Positions 8,579 to 16,060 are shown, counted from the stretch's first letter. The stretch: DNA of 64,000 nucleotides from Thalassobius sp965218685 (GCF_965218685.1 NZ_OZ244657.1:2108001-2172000), one strand, 5' to 3'. Numbers and translations: made by a program. Notes: generated by a model from the letters alone, not told the origin.

Positions 8579-8649
8579 GCGGTGACATCAGGGAGGAGGA
8601 GAGATGCCACCGCTGTTCCAGAAACCCCAGGGAGGAGGAGAGGGGTTCC
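8579..8649 (-). ncRNA. CcsR/cuckoo-like anti-Shine-Dalgarno sRNA, unit 1 (hairpins 1 and 2)
   Basis: This is the first unit transcribed, starting 13 bases after the DUF1127 stop codon. Hairpin 1 (8621-8649) pairs AACCCC with GGGGTT. Hairpin 2 (8579-8613) has an 11-bp stem with one A-C mismatch. Both loops are UCUCCUCCUCCCU (9-mers at plus-strand 8630-8638 and 8591-8599). There is no room for a separate promoter, so the RNA is presumably processed from the DUF1127 transcript, as described for CcsR RNAs in Rhodobacter sphaeroides. Confidence 0.87.
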
Positions 8650-8662
8650 CGAACCGTTGTTC

Positions 8663-8881
8663 TTAGTGCGCGTCGTAGACGTGCTCGTATGCGACCGACC
8701 GGATCTGAGCGCGGCACAGGCCAAGGTCACGCAGTTCTGCGTTGCTCAGGGCGGCCAGTTCGTTCAGCGTGCTACGGTAAGTCTTGTACCGGGCGTAACG
8801 CGCGCCCAGGTTTTTGATCAGGGCGGCGAAACGATCAGTGATGCCGTGCGGGGCATTTTGGATGTCTGATGCGTAAGCCAT
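8663..8881 (-). CDS. DUF1127 family small protein (CcaF1-like), host gene of the hairpin RNAs
   Basis: This 72-residue basic protein ends with the DUF1127 signature: LNELAALSNAELRDLGLCRAQIRSVAYE matches the family pattern of a short helix, a Leu-x-Asp-[IL]-Gly turn and an Arg-Ser-Asp/Ile tail. In R. sphaeroides the equivalent protein (RSP_6037, CcaF1) is an RNA-binding factor involved in maturation of the CcsR RNAs encoded directly behind it. The same arrangement is seen here: eight CCUCCUCCC hairpins begin 13 bases after the stop. The start at 8881 gives the usual family length; the frame is open upstream to 9121 but only with low-complexity sequence. The ribosome binding site is poor. Confidence 0.88.
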   Translation of the reverse strand: MAYASDIQNAPHGITDRFAALIKNLGARYARYKTYRSTLNELAALSNAELRDLGLCRAQIRSVAYEHVYDAH

Positions 8882-8933
8882 AATGTTTCTCGTCTTGTTC
8901 GTGTTCGTCAGCGTTTCCTGTGCTGATGGGTCT

Positions 8934-8961
8934 AATTTAGAATATTGCTGCATCTGCACAA
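8934..8961 (-). promoter_or_regulatory. Possible promoter of the DUF1127 / hairpin RNA operon
   Basis: On the minus strand TTGTGC (plus-strand 8956-8961) is followed after 16 bases by TAAATT (8934-8939), placing a start about 45 bases before the DUF1127 ATG. The known CcsR operon uses heat-shock-type sigma factors (RpoHI/RpoHII). These hexamers match no consensus well, so this is only a candidate in a clearly AT-richer leader. Confidence 0.3.
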
Positions 8962-9153
8962 TACCTTTTGCTGCATTGCAGCTATGCATGAGATGCATAA
9001 GTATTGCTGACCTATCGTAAGCTTCCATACCAAATGTGGAAACTGGGTATCCGGCAGGTTTCTGAACAATCCCCATGTCACGATTCATTTTGGGGCTTGT
9101 TTCCTGCCCCAAATACATCACCTATTGCGTCGACTTTTTGACAGGAGGCCCAG

Positions 9154-10227
9154 ATGGCAGTCACGCGCGACCAGATAGAGAAGGCGCTTGCCCAGATACA
9201 GATCCCAGGTGGGGGCACGCTGATGTCTCGGGAATTCATGCGCGCTTTGCATATCGACGGGCAAAGCGTCTCGTTCGTGATCGAGGCCCCGAACGCTCAG
9301 GCTGCCCAGGCGCTGGGTCCGGTGCGTGATCAGGCCGAGGCCGCCGTGCAGGCCTTGCCCGGTGTTTCGAAGGTGATGGTCGCGCTGACAGCCCACGGGC
9401 CCGCGGCCCCGCAAAAGCCGGCGCCAAACCTGAAAATAGGTGGTCACCCCACACCGCAGGCCGGCCCGACCAAGCCCGATGGTATCGATAAGATCATCGT
9501 CGTCGGCTCGGGCAAGGGGGGCGTGGGCAAATCCACGGTTTCGTCGAACCTGGCCGTCGCACTGGCCAAGCAGGGGCGCAAAGTTGGCCTGCTGGATGCC
9601 GATATCTATGGCCCCTCTCAGCAGCGGATGATGGGCACGACCAAACGCGCGGCCAGCCCGGATGGCAAGGTAATCACCCCGCTGCACAACCACGGAGTCA
9701 CGCTGATGTCGATCGGCATGATGATGGATCCGGACAAGGCGGTGATCTGGCGTGGGCCGATGCTGATGGGGGCGTTGCAGCAGATGCTGGGCCAGGTTGA
9801 ATGGGGGCAGCTGGACGTCTTGATCATCGATCTGCCGCCCGGCACAGGTGATATCCAGCTCAGCCTGTGTCAGAAAACGCTCCTTGACGGTGCCATCGTC
9901 GTTTCGACCCCACAGGACGTGGCGCTGATTGATGCGCGCAAGGCAATCGACATGTTCGATAAGCTGAAAACCCCCGTGCTGGGCCTGATCGAGAACATGT
10001 CTGTCTATCACTGCCCCAATTGCGGGCACGAGGCGCATATCTTCGGTCACGGCGGTGTCGCGGACGAGGCAGACAGGCTGGGCGTGCCGTTGCTGGCGCA
10101 GCTGCCGATTGATCTGGACACGCGTCTGGCTGGGGACGCGGGCACGCCGATTGCCACCGGGGACAGCCCGATGGCGCAGGCCTATGCTCAGCTGGCCGAA
10201 GGGCTGATCAAGGGCGGCATGGCCTGA
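9154..10227 (+). CDS. mrp: Mrp/ApbC family Fe-S cluster carrier ATPase
   Basis: This 357-residue P-loop ATPase of the Mrp/NBP35 family carries and delivers Fe-S clusters to apo-proteins in the cytoplasm. Residues about 1-85 are the DUF59 (MIP18-like) domain. The deviant Walker A GKGGVGKST starts at residue 120, followed by LLDADIYGPS and IDLPPGTGDIQLS. The CPNCG motif (Cys287, Cys290) is the cluster-binding pair at the dimer interface. A perfect AGGAGG lies at 9143-9148, 5 bases before the ATG. The gene is divergent from the DUF1127 operon. Confidence 0.96.
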   Translation: MAVTRDQIEKALAQIQIPGGGTLMSREFMRALHIDGQSVSFVIEAPNAQAAQALGPVRDQAEAAVQALPGVSKVMVALTAHGPAAPQKPAPNLKIGGHPTPQAGPTKPDGIDKIIVVGSGKGGVGKSTVSSNLAVALAKQGRKVGLLDADIYGPSQQRMMGTTKRAASPDGKVITPLHNHGVTLMSIGMMMDPDKAVIWRGPMLMGALQQMLGQVEWGQLDVLIIDLPPGTGDIQLSLCQKTLLDGAIVVSTPQDVALIDARKAIDMFDKLKTPVLGLIENMSVYHCPNCGHEAHIFGHGGVADEADRLGVPLLAQLPIDLDTRLAGDAGTPIATGDSPMAQAYAQLAEGLIKGGMA

Positions 10228-10272
10228 CCTCGAACGGCTTGGATCACATGTAGGCCCGATCCAAGGATGATC

Positions 10273-10306
10273 TGGGACGGCATGGTACTTTTGGGATCTT
10301 ACGGGA
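10273..10306 (+). promoter_or_regulatory. Phased GGGA-motif array 1 (candidate MraZ-binding region)
   Basis: Motifs TGGGA, TGGTA, TGGGA and CGGGA start at 10273, 10283, 10292 and 10302, a spacing of 9 to 10 bases, and the last extends to GGGAATTC. In E. coli MraZ binds TGGGN direct repeats with 5-base spacers upstream of mraZ, the same 10-base period. It is 643 bases before the mraZ start, so it may be an upstream operator. Confidence 0.45.
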
Positions 10307-10398
10307 ATTCCGGCGCGCCCGGCCTCTGGTTTCAGGGGGCGGGCGCGAATCACTTCGGCTGAAATCGGCGTGAGCTCTGATAAATCCCGGCGAAACCA

Positions 10399-10444
10399 TG
10401 GGAATGCGCTGGGAATTCGCGGGAACTGGGTGGAATTTCGCGGA
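10399..10444 (+). promoter_or_regulatory. Phased GGGA-motif array 2 (candidate MraZ-binding region)
   Basis: Five consecutive copies of a GGA-centred motif start at 10399 (TGGGA), 10410 (TGGGA), 10420 (CGGGA), 10430 (GTGGA) and 10440 (GCGGA), spaced 11, 10, 10 and 10 bases. Three read GGGAA. This is the most regular array and fits repeats on one face of the helix. The orientation is the same as mraZ. Confidence 0.5.
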
Positions 10445-10642
10445 CTCTTGGCCTCATCGGCTTCGATCTTCACCAAAATCGTCAAAAAAATTCAGATCCG
10501 TCCGGGAAAAGAGGGTGAGGGTTTCTGACACTATATGTAGTGGCAGTGATTCTCTTCTTGTCAAATTGTGCTTGAAAACCTTCGGAAAACTGTGACTCGA
10601 ACCGATTCCCATAGGGGTGAGTTCAGGAGTCATGTGGGAATA

Positions 10643-10686
10643 TCCCTCGAATTCCTGTTGATTTCCATGAATTCCCATGGCATCCA
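10643..10686 (-). promoter_or_regulatory. Phased GGGA-motif array 3, inverted (candidate MraZ-binding region)
   Basis: Read on the minus strand, ATGGA, TGGGA, TGGAA, AGGA and AGGGA follow each other with a strict 10-base period (plus-strand complements begin near 10683, 10673, 10663, 10653 and 10643). Two copies continue into GGAATTC, as in arrays 1 and 2. The array faces array 2, about 200 bases away, and ends about 260 bases before mraZ. Confidence 0.45.
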
Positions 10687-10862
10687 TAGTTCATCGAATG
10701 AGAACGGGCACAGGGGCAACAAGACCCCGAACCAAAATAATAAAAAGCAGGTTTCATACAGGCTCCGCTTTCATCGAACCAAGAGATCCGGCGCGCGGGC
10801 GAGCAGACATCCCCCCAGGTGGCGCGTGCAGCTGGACACACCCCGCAAAGCGGGACGAGGGC

Positions 10863-10901
10863 GGCGAATTGGGCAGTGGCAGCAGCTCAATTCGCCGTTT
10901 T
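10863..10901 (+). terminator. Hairpin in the mraZ leader (possible attenuator)
   Basis: A 9-bp perfect stem GGCGAATTG/CAATTCGCC with a 16-base loop is followed by GTTTTCC, 48 bases before the mraZ start codon. It could be a weak intrinsic terminator that attenuates the dcw operon, or merely a leader hairpin. The U-tract is short. Confidence 0.35.
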
Positions 10902-10948
10902 CCGTAAAAAGCCCGGCAACGGGTTGGGACAGGTAAAGGAGCGCCGCT

Positions 10949-11452
10949 TTGGCCGGCATGTTCATAGGCGAGCACACCTTCAAGGTGGACGGAAAGGGAC
11001 GCGTGTCGATCCCTGCCGATTTTCGTCATGAACTTACCGAGGGCGACCCGATGGCCGCCAGCACTGGCCGTCCCCGCATGGTGATCGTCTATGGTCACAC
11101 CACTCAGAAACAACTGACTGTTTACACATTCGACGGCTTCAAAGCGCTGGCCGAAGATATTCGTGCTTTGCCGCGTGGTTCGAAGCGCCGCAAGATCATG
11201 GAACGCATGATCCTGAACCTGGCGCGCACCACCGAGCTGGATGGCGATGGCCGTTTCGTTCTGCCGCAGATGCTGCGCGACAAGATCGCGCTGGACGGCA
11301 CCGCCTATTTCGCCGGCATGGGCGAAACCTTCGAGATTTGGAAACCCGAAACATTCGACGAAGAAAACGCCCAGTTCGCTGAGGACTGGGTCGAGGAAAT
11401 GGGCCCCGGGGCCGACCCGCTGGCCCTGCTGGACGAATTGGGGGATGACTGA
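10949..11452 (+). CDS. mraZ: MraZ, transcriptional regulator of the dcw cluster
   Basis: This is a 167-residue MraZ with two SpoVT/AbrB-type swapped-hairpin DNA-binding domains (HTFKVDGKGRVSIPADFR near 9-26, and ELDGDGRFVLPQMLRD near 95-110). MraZ proteins repress their own dcw promoter by binding direct repeats. The start is taken as TTG at 10949, since AAGGAG (10936-10941) is 7 bases before it, while the first ATG at 10958 would be 16 bases away. The stop overlaps the rsmH start (TGATG). The C-terminal acidic tail makes it somewhat longer than the usual 145-155 residues. Confidence 0.93.
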   Translation: MAGMFIGEHTFKVDGKGRVSIPADFRHELTEGDPMAASTGRPRMVIVYGHTTQKQLTVYTFDGFKALAEDIRALPRGSKRRKIMERMILNLARTTELDGDGRFVLPQMLRDKIALDGTAYFAGMGETFEIWKPETFDEENAQFAEDWVEEMGPGADPLALLDELGDD

Positions 11453-12429
11453 TGTCTGACGCCGATAACCCTCATATTCCTGTACTTCTGCGGCCGCTTC
11501 TCAAAGCGGTCGCGCCTGTCTCTGGGGTTTGGTTGGACGGCACTTTTGGTGCAGGTGGATACACGCGTGGACTGTTGGCGGCAGGTGCGGACAAGGTGAT
11601 CGGCGTAGATCGCGACCCATTGGCGTTTGAAATGGCCGCGCCTTGGATTGGCGAGTATGGCGACCGGCTGGAGCTGGTTCAGGGCGTGTTCTCTAAGCTG
11701 GACGAATACGCCAGCGATCTGGACGGTGTCGTGTTGGATCTGGGTGTCAGTTCGATGCAGCTGGACCTTGCTGAGCGTGGCTTTTCCTTCATGAAGGACG
11801 GCCCGCTGGACATGCGGATGAGCCAGTCTGGCCCCACCGCTGCCGACATCGTGAACACCGCCTCGGAATCCGAGCTGGCCGACATCCTGTTTACCTTTGG
11901 CGAAGAACGCGCCAGCCGCCGCATAGCGCGCGCGATCGTCAATGACCGCGAGACGCAGCCCTTTACCACGACACTGCAATTGGCAGGGCTGATCGAACGT
12001 CTGTTGCCGCGCAAAAAACCGGGTCAGTCACACCCCGCGACCCGCAGCTTTCAGGCGCTGCGTATCGCAGTGAACGCCGAGTATGACGAGCTGATCGGGG
12101 GGCTAGAGGCCGCCGAACGCGCGCTCAAACCCGGCGGAAAACTGGCCGTGGTCACGTTTCACTCGATCGAAGACCGCATGGTCAAACGATTCTTTCAATC
12201 CCGTGCCGGGGTGTCTGGGGGCAATCGCTATGCGCCTCAGGCTCAGGAAGAACCCGCACAGTTTCAACAAGTTAGCCGCAAGGCCATCGGTCCCGACGAT
12301 CAAGAGCTTGAAGAAAACCCCCGCTCGCGCAGCGCCAAGCTGCGGGTGGGAATTCGCACCGATGCACCAGCAGGCGAGACGGATCGCAAGAAGCTGGGAA
12401 TGCCCATGCTGGCAAAGGGGAAACGGTAA
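11452..12429 (+). CDS. rsmH: 16S rRNA (cytosine(1402)-N(4))-methyltransferase RsmH (MraW)
   Basis: This 325-residue SAM-dependent methyltransferase modifies C1402 N4 in the 16S rRNA decoding centre. It begins HIPVLLRPLLKAV and has the SAM-binding GTFGAGGYTRGLL loop, GVDRDPLAF, VLDLGVSSMQLD and the RSFQALRIAVN-E block, with HSIEDRMVK near the C-terminal third. These are all family hallmarks. It overlaps mraZ by one base and ftsL by one base (TAATG), so it is translationally coupled in the dcw operon. Confidence 0.97.
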   Translation: MSDADNPHIPVLLRPLLKAVAPVSGVWLDGTFGAGGYTRGLLAAGADKVIGVDRDPLAFEMAAPWIGEYGDRLELVQGVFSKLDEYASDLDGVVLDLGVSSMQLDLAERGFSFMKDGPLDMRMSQSGPTAADIVNTASESELADILFTFGEERASRRIARAIVNDRETQPFTTTLQLAGLIERLLPRKKPGQSHPATRSFQALRIAVNAEYDELIGGLEAAERALKPGGKLAVVTFHSIEDRMVKRFFQSRAGVSGGNRYAPQAQEEPAQFQQVSRKAIGPDDQELEENPRSRSAKLRVGIRTDAPAGETDRKKLGMPMLAKGKR

Positions 12430-12767
12430 TGCGTAGTTTGCTTTTTGTTCTGACCGCCCTTGCTGTCATCGGATCGGCCTTCTGGGCGTATCACGAAAAT
12501 TATAAGACACAGGCCGCACTGGACCGCGCGGACGAACTGCACCGCCAGATCGCGCAATCGCGCGCTCGTTTGGGGATGTTGCGCGCCGAATGGGCCTATT
12601 TGAACCGCCCTGACCGCCTGCGAGAGCTGGCCGTCATTAACTATGAACGGCTCGAACTGATGGTCTTTTCACCCACGCAATTCGGGCGTGTCGATCAGGT
12701 CGCGTATCCGTCCGAGGATCCCCTGGCGCGGGTTGCGAACTCGGTTGAGGTAAGAGGGCAGCAATGA
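12429..12767 (+). CDS. ftsL: Cell division protein FtsL
   Basis: This 112-residue bitopic membrane protein has a short N-terminus, one membrane segment (about 3-20, LLFVLTALAVIGSAFWAY), then a periplasmic coiled-coil-like stretch with a leucine periodicity (residues 30-70). FtsL sequences diverge strongly, so the call rests on topology and on position between rsmH and ftsI, where ftsL always lies. It forms the FtsQ-FtsL-FtsB complex that activates FtsW/FtsI. The stop overlaps the ftsI start (ATGA). Confidence 0.88.
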   Translation: MRSLLFVLTALAVIGSAFWAYHENYKTQAALDRADELHRQIAQSRARLGMLRAEWAYLNRPDRLRELAVINYERLELMVFSPTQFGRVDQVAYPSEDPLARVANSVEVRGQQ

Positions 12768-14548
12768 TCCGCACACCGCTTCGACCTCTGGCCCGCATTC
12801 TGGATGCCCGCAGCAAGGGTGAAAATCCCGACGCGATCGAGCGTGAAAACATCCGGCTGCGCCACGAACAGATGCGCGACAAGGCGCGTGCGCGCGCCGA
12901 AAGCCGCTTGCTGATTCTGGCGCTTGCGTTTTTCTGCGCCTATGCGGTGATCGGGCTGCGGATGGGGGTTCTGGCCTCAAGCGAACCAACCGAGCCGCGC
13001 GCCAGTGTGGCAGGCGCGGACATTCGGGCGCAGCGGGCCGACATCGTGGACCGTCAGGGCCGAATTCTGGCAACGAATATCGAGACTTACTCGCTTTACG
13101 CCAAGCCTCAGGTGATGATCGAACCCGAGCGCGCCGCCCGTGAACTGGCCCAGATGTTCCCCGAGATGACCGAGGAAAAGCTGCTGAAGCAATTCACCGG
13201 CAAGCGCAAATTCCTGTGGCTGCGTCGCAAGCTAAGCCCCGAGCAAAAGCAGGCGGTGCATGATATTGGCGAACCCGGGCTGCTGTTCGGCCCGCGCGAG
13301 ATGCGCCTGTATCCCAACGGCAAGCTGGCCGCGCATGTGCTGGGTGGGGCCAGCTTTGGCGTAGAAGACGTGAACGCCGCCGAGGTAATCGGCGTGGCCG
13401 GGGTCGAGCGGATGTTCGACGAGCAGCTGCGCGATCCGGCGCGCGCGGACAAGCCTTTGCAGCTGTCGCTGGACCTGGCCGTTCAGGACGCGGCCGAGCG
13501 TGTTTTGTATGGCGGAATGCGCCTGATGAATGCCAAGGGCGCCGCGGCCGTGCTGATGGATGTGCATACGGGCGAGGTTATCTCGTTGGTTTCCTTGCCG
13601 GATTTCGACCCAAATGACCGTCCGCGCCCGCCGACCAAGGGGCACGCCGCTGATAGCCCGTTGTTCAACCGCGCGGTACAGGGCGTGTACGAACTGGGCT
13701 CGACCTTCAAGATTTTCACCACCGCCCAGGCGTTGGAACTGGGCCTGGTCAACCCTATGACCGAGATCGACACTCGCGGTCCCTTGCGTTGGGGCAAGCA
13801 CCGGATTCGCGACTTCCACAATTACGGTCCCAAGCTGACAACGACCAAGGTGATCGTGAAATCCTCGAATATCGGGACGGCACGTATCGCCCAGATGATC
13901 GGGGTGGATCGGCAGAAGGATTTCTTGGGTCGTCTGGGGTTTTTCAAGCCAACTCCGCTTGAGATCACCGAGGCCAGCGGCGGCACCCCGCTGCTTCCGC
14001 CCAACTGGTCCGAGCTTTCGACCATGACCATTTCTTATGGGCACGGGCTGTCGGCCACGCCCCTGCACCTTGCGTCGGGCTATGCGGCGATCGCCAATGG
14101 CGGCTTCCAAGTTTCACCGACTGTTCTGCGCCAGGATGGCCCGCGTCACGGAAATCGCGTGATCTCGGCCCAGGCGGCCGAAGCCTCGCGCTATATGCTG
14201 CGCAAAGTGGTCACCGAAGGCACCGCAAGCTTTGGCGAGGTCGAAGGCTATGGCGTTGCGGGCAAAACCGGGACTGCCGACAAGCCCAAGGAAAACGGCG
14301 GTGGCTACTATGACGACAAGGTCATCGCTACATTCGCAAGCATGTTCCCCGTGGATGATCCCAAGTATGTTCTGGTGGTGACGCTGGACGAACCGGTCGA
14401 CACCACCGGCCCCGAGCCGCGCCGCACCGCCGGTTGGACTGCCGTACCCGTCGCGGCCGAGATTATCCGCCGTGTCGCGCCCATGCTGGGGCTGCGTCCT
14501 TCGATTGAACCCGAGGGCCGGGCTGATATAACGCTGACATCGAATTAA
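12764..14548 (+). CDS. ftsI: Penicillin-binding protein 3 (FtsI), septal peptidoglycan transpeptidase
   Basis: This 594-residue class B PBP cross-links septal peptidoglycan. It has an N-terminal basic cytoplasmic region, one membrane segment (about 48-70), a PBP dimerisation/pedestal domain (about 85-235) and a transpeptidase domain. The active-site motifs are S313-T-F-K316, S367-S-N369 and K501-T-G-T504. The N-terminal tail before the membrane is long and charged. The gene overlaps ftsL by 4 bases and is followed by murE after 30 bases. Confidence 0.97.
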   Translation: MIRTPLRPLARILDARSKGENPDAIERENIRLRHEQMRDKARARAESRLLILALAFFCAYAVIGLRMGVLASSEPTEPRASVAGADIRAQRADIVDRQGRILATNIETYSLYAKPQVMIEPERAARELAQMFPEMTEEKLLKQFTGKRKFLWLRRKLSPEQKQAVHDIGEPGLLFGPREMRLYPNGKLAAHVLGGASFGVEDVNAAEVIGVAGVERMFDEQLRDPARADKPLQLSLDLAVQDAAERVLYGGMRLMNAKGAAAVLMDVHTGEVISLVSLPDFDPNDRPRPPTKGHAADSPLFNRAVQGVYELGSTFKIFTTAQALELGLVNPMTEIDTRGPLRWGKHRIRDFHNYGPKLTTTKVIVKSSNIGTARIAQMIGVDRQKDFLGRLGFFKPTPLEITEASGGTPLLPPNWSELSTMTISYGHGLSATPLHLASGYAAIANGGFQVSPTVLRQDGPRHGNRVISAQAAEASRYMLRKVVTEGTASFGEVEGYGVAGKTGTADKPKENGGGYYDDKVIATFASMFPVDDPKYVLVVTLDEPVDTTGPEPRRTAGWTAVPVAAEIIRRVAPMLGLRPSIEPEGRADITLTSN

Positions 14549-14578
14549 GCCGGGGACAAACTCGGGAAAGGCGCGAAC

Positions 14579-16060
14579 ATGTCAGGGCAGCATAAATCAC
14601 TTTCCGAGCTGGGGCTGACCGCGCAGGCCGGACGCGATGCCGTGATTACGGGGGTTGCCGTGGACAGCCGCGAGGTAGCGCCGGGGTTTCTGTTTGCAGC
14701 TTTGCCAGGCACGGCCGAGCATGGCGCCAAGTATATCGCCTCGGCGCTGGAATATGGGGCCACCGCCATTCTGACCGATACCGAGGGCGCCCGTTTGGCC
14801 GCTGACGTCTTGGAAATGTCGGATGCCGCGCTGGTCGTTGCCGAGGATCCTCGCCAAACTCTTGCTTTTAGTGCCGCGCTTTGGTTCGGCGCCCAGCCGC
14901 CAGTGATGATTGCCGTGACAGGCACGAACGGGAAAACTTCGGTGTCGACCTTCACGCGGATGATCTGGGCTGAACTGGGTCATGACGCCGTTAACCTTGG
15001 CACCACCGGCGTCGAGGGGGCATTCCAGGCCCCTCTGGCTCACACCACCCCCGAGCCGATCACCCTGCACCGGATGCTGTCTCGCGTCGTCCATTCGGGT
15101 GTGACCCACGCCGCGATGGAGGCCTCCTCGCACGGGCTTGCGCAACGTCGTCTGGACGGAGTTCATCTGCGCGCGGCGGGCTTTACTAATTTCACGCAGG
15201 ACCACCTGGATTATCACAAGACGTTCCAGGAATATTTCGATGCCAAGGCTGGCCTGTTCGACCGTGTCCTGTCCGAGGACGGCGTCGCCGTGATCAACAT
15301 CGACGATTCTCGCGGGGAAGATATGGCCCGTATCGCTGGCACACGGGGACAGGCGGTTCTGACGGTTGGCCGCAGCGAAAAGGCGCGTCTGCGCCTGCTG
15401 GGGCAGCGGTTCGAGGCAACGGGCCAGCAAATCCGCTTTTCCTATGAAGAAAAGGTCCACATGTGCCACCTGCCCTTGATCGGGGGGTTTCAGGCGGAAA
15501 ACGTCCTGCTGGCGGCCGGTCTGGTCATCGGCTGCGGCGAAGAGCCCGAGAGCGTTTTCGAAACCCTGCCGCATCTTACCGGCGTGCGCGGCCGGATGCA
15601 GCTGGCCGCCGTGCGCGAAAACGGGGCCTCGGTCTTTGTGGACTACGCGCATACGCCCGATGCCGTGCGGACCGCTCTGCAGGCGATGCGCCCGCATGTG
15701 ATGGGCCGCCTTGTCGCCATCATCGGCGCGGGCGGGGATCGTGATGCCACCAAACGCCCTCTGATGGGGCAGGCCGCCGCTGAAAACGCGGACCTTGTGA
15801 TTGTGACCGACGATAATCCCCGCTCGGAAGATCCGGCGGCGATCCGGCAGGCGGTGATGCTGGGGTGCCCAGGTGCGCTGGAAATCGGCGACCGGGCCGA
15901 GGCGATCCTGCGCGGCGTTGACGCCCTGGGGCCCGGCGATGCGCTGCTGATCGCGGGCAAGGGGCATGAAACCGGCCAGATCGTGGGTGACGACGTGCTG
16001 CCCTTTGATGATGCAGAGCAAGCCAGCGTGGCCGTATTGGCCCTGGACGGAGGTGTATGA
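14579..16060 (+). CDS. murE: UDP-MurNAc-tripeptide synthetase MurE (meso-DAP adding)
   Basis: This 493-residue Mur ligase adds the third stem-peptide residue. The ATP loop is G115-TNGKT. The D412-N-P-R415 motif indicates specificity for meso-diaminopimelate rather than lysine, as expected in Gram-negatives. HTTPEPITL and the carbamylated-lysine region HYKTF/YFDAK are also visible. The stop overlaps the first murF ATG by 4 bases (ATGA). Confidence 0.97.
   Translation: MSGQHKSLSELGLTAQAGRDAVITGVAVDSREVAPGFLFAALPGTAEHGAKYIASALEYGATAILTDTEGARLAADVLEMSDAALVVAEDPRQTLAFSAALWFGAQPPVMIAVTGTNGKTSVSTFTRMIWAELGHDAVNLGTTGVEGAFQAPLAHTTPEPITLHRMLSRVVHSGVTHAAMEASSHGLAQRRLDGVHLRAAGFTNFTQDHLDYHKTFQEYFDAKAGLFDRVLSEDGVAVINIDDSRGEDMARIAGTRGQAVLTVGRSEKARLRLLGQRFEATGQQIRFSYEEKVHMCHLPLIGGFQAENVLLAAGLVIGCGEEPESVFETLPHLTGVRGRMQLAAVRENGASVFVDYAHTPDAVRTALQAMRPHVMGRLVAIIGAGGDRDATKRPLMGQAAAENADLVIVTDDNPRSEDPAAIRQAVMLGCPGALEIGDRAEAILRGVDALGPGDALLIAGKGHETGQIVGDDVLPFDDAEQASVAVLALDGGV

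Larger units (their letters stand above)
10228..10948. other. 721-base non-coding region between mrp and the dcw cluster
   Basis: No gene is supportable here; short ORFs lack ribosome binding sites and coding character. The region starts with a hairpin CTTGGATC/GATCCAAG (10238-10265) that has no U-tract. It holds three arrays of phased GGGA-type motifs (separate entries), a small palindrome CACTATATGTAGTG near 10530, and a hairpin just before mraZ. It is less GC-rich in the middle than the genes around it. It most likely contains the promoter and operators of the dcw cluster. Confidence 0.7.

Noticed and set aside
8282..8649. Repeat array read as CRISPR
   Set aside because: The repeated part is only about 13 bases and sits in the loop of hairpins whose stems differ. 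Spacing is irregular (39-65) and there are no cas genes.
8309..8869. Plus-strand 186-aa frame over the hairpin array
   Set aside because: It is made of GGGAGGAGG repeats and antisense DUF1127 sequence, and overlaps structured RNA on the minus strand.
10398..10595. 65-aa frame in the mrp-mraZ region
   Set aside because: No ribosome binding site, low-complexity translation, and it overlaps the phased motif array whose 10-base period is not a codon period.
10754..11113. Minus-strand 119-aa frame over the mraZ start
   Set aside because: Antisense to mraZ and its leader. No family similarity or ribosome site.
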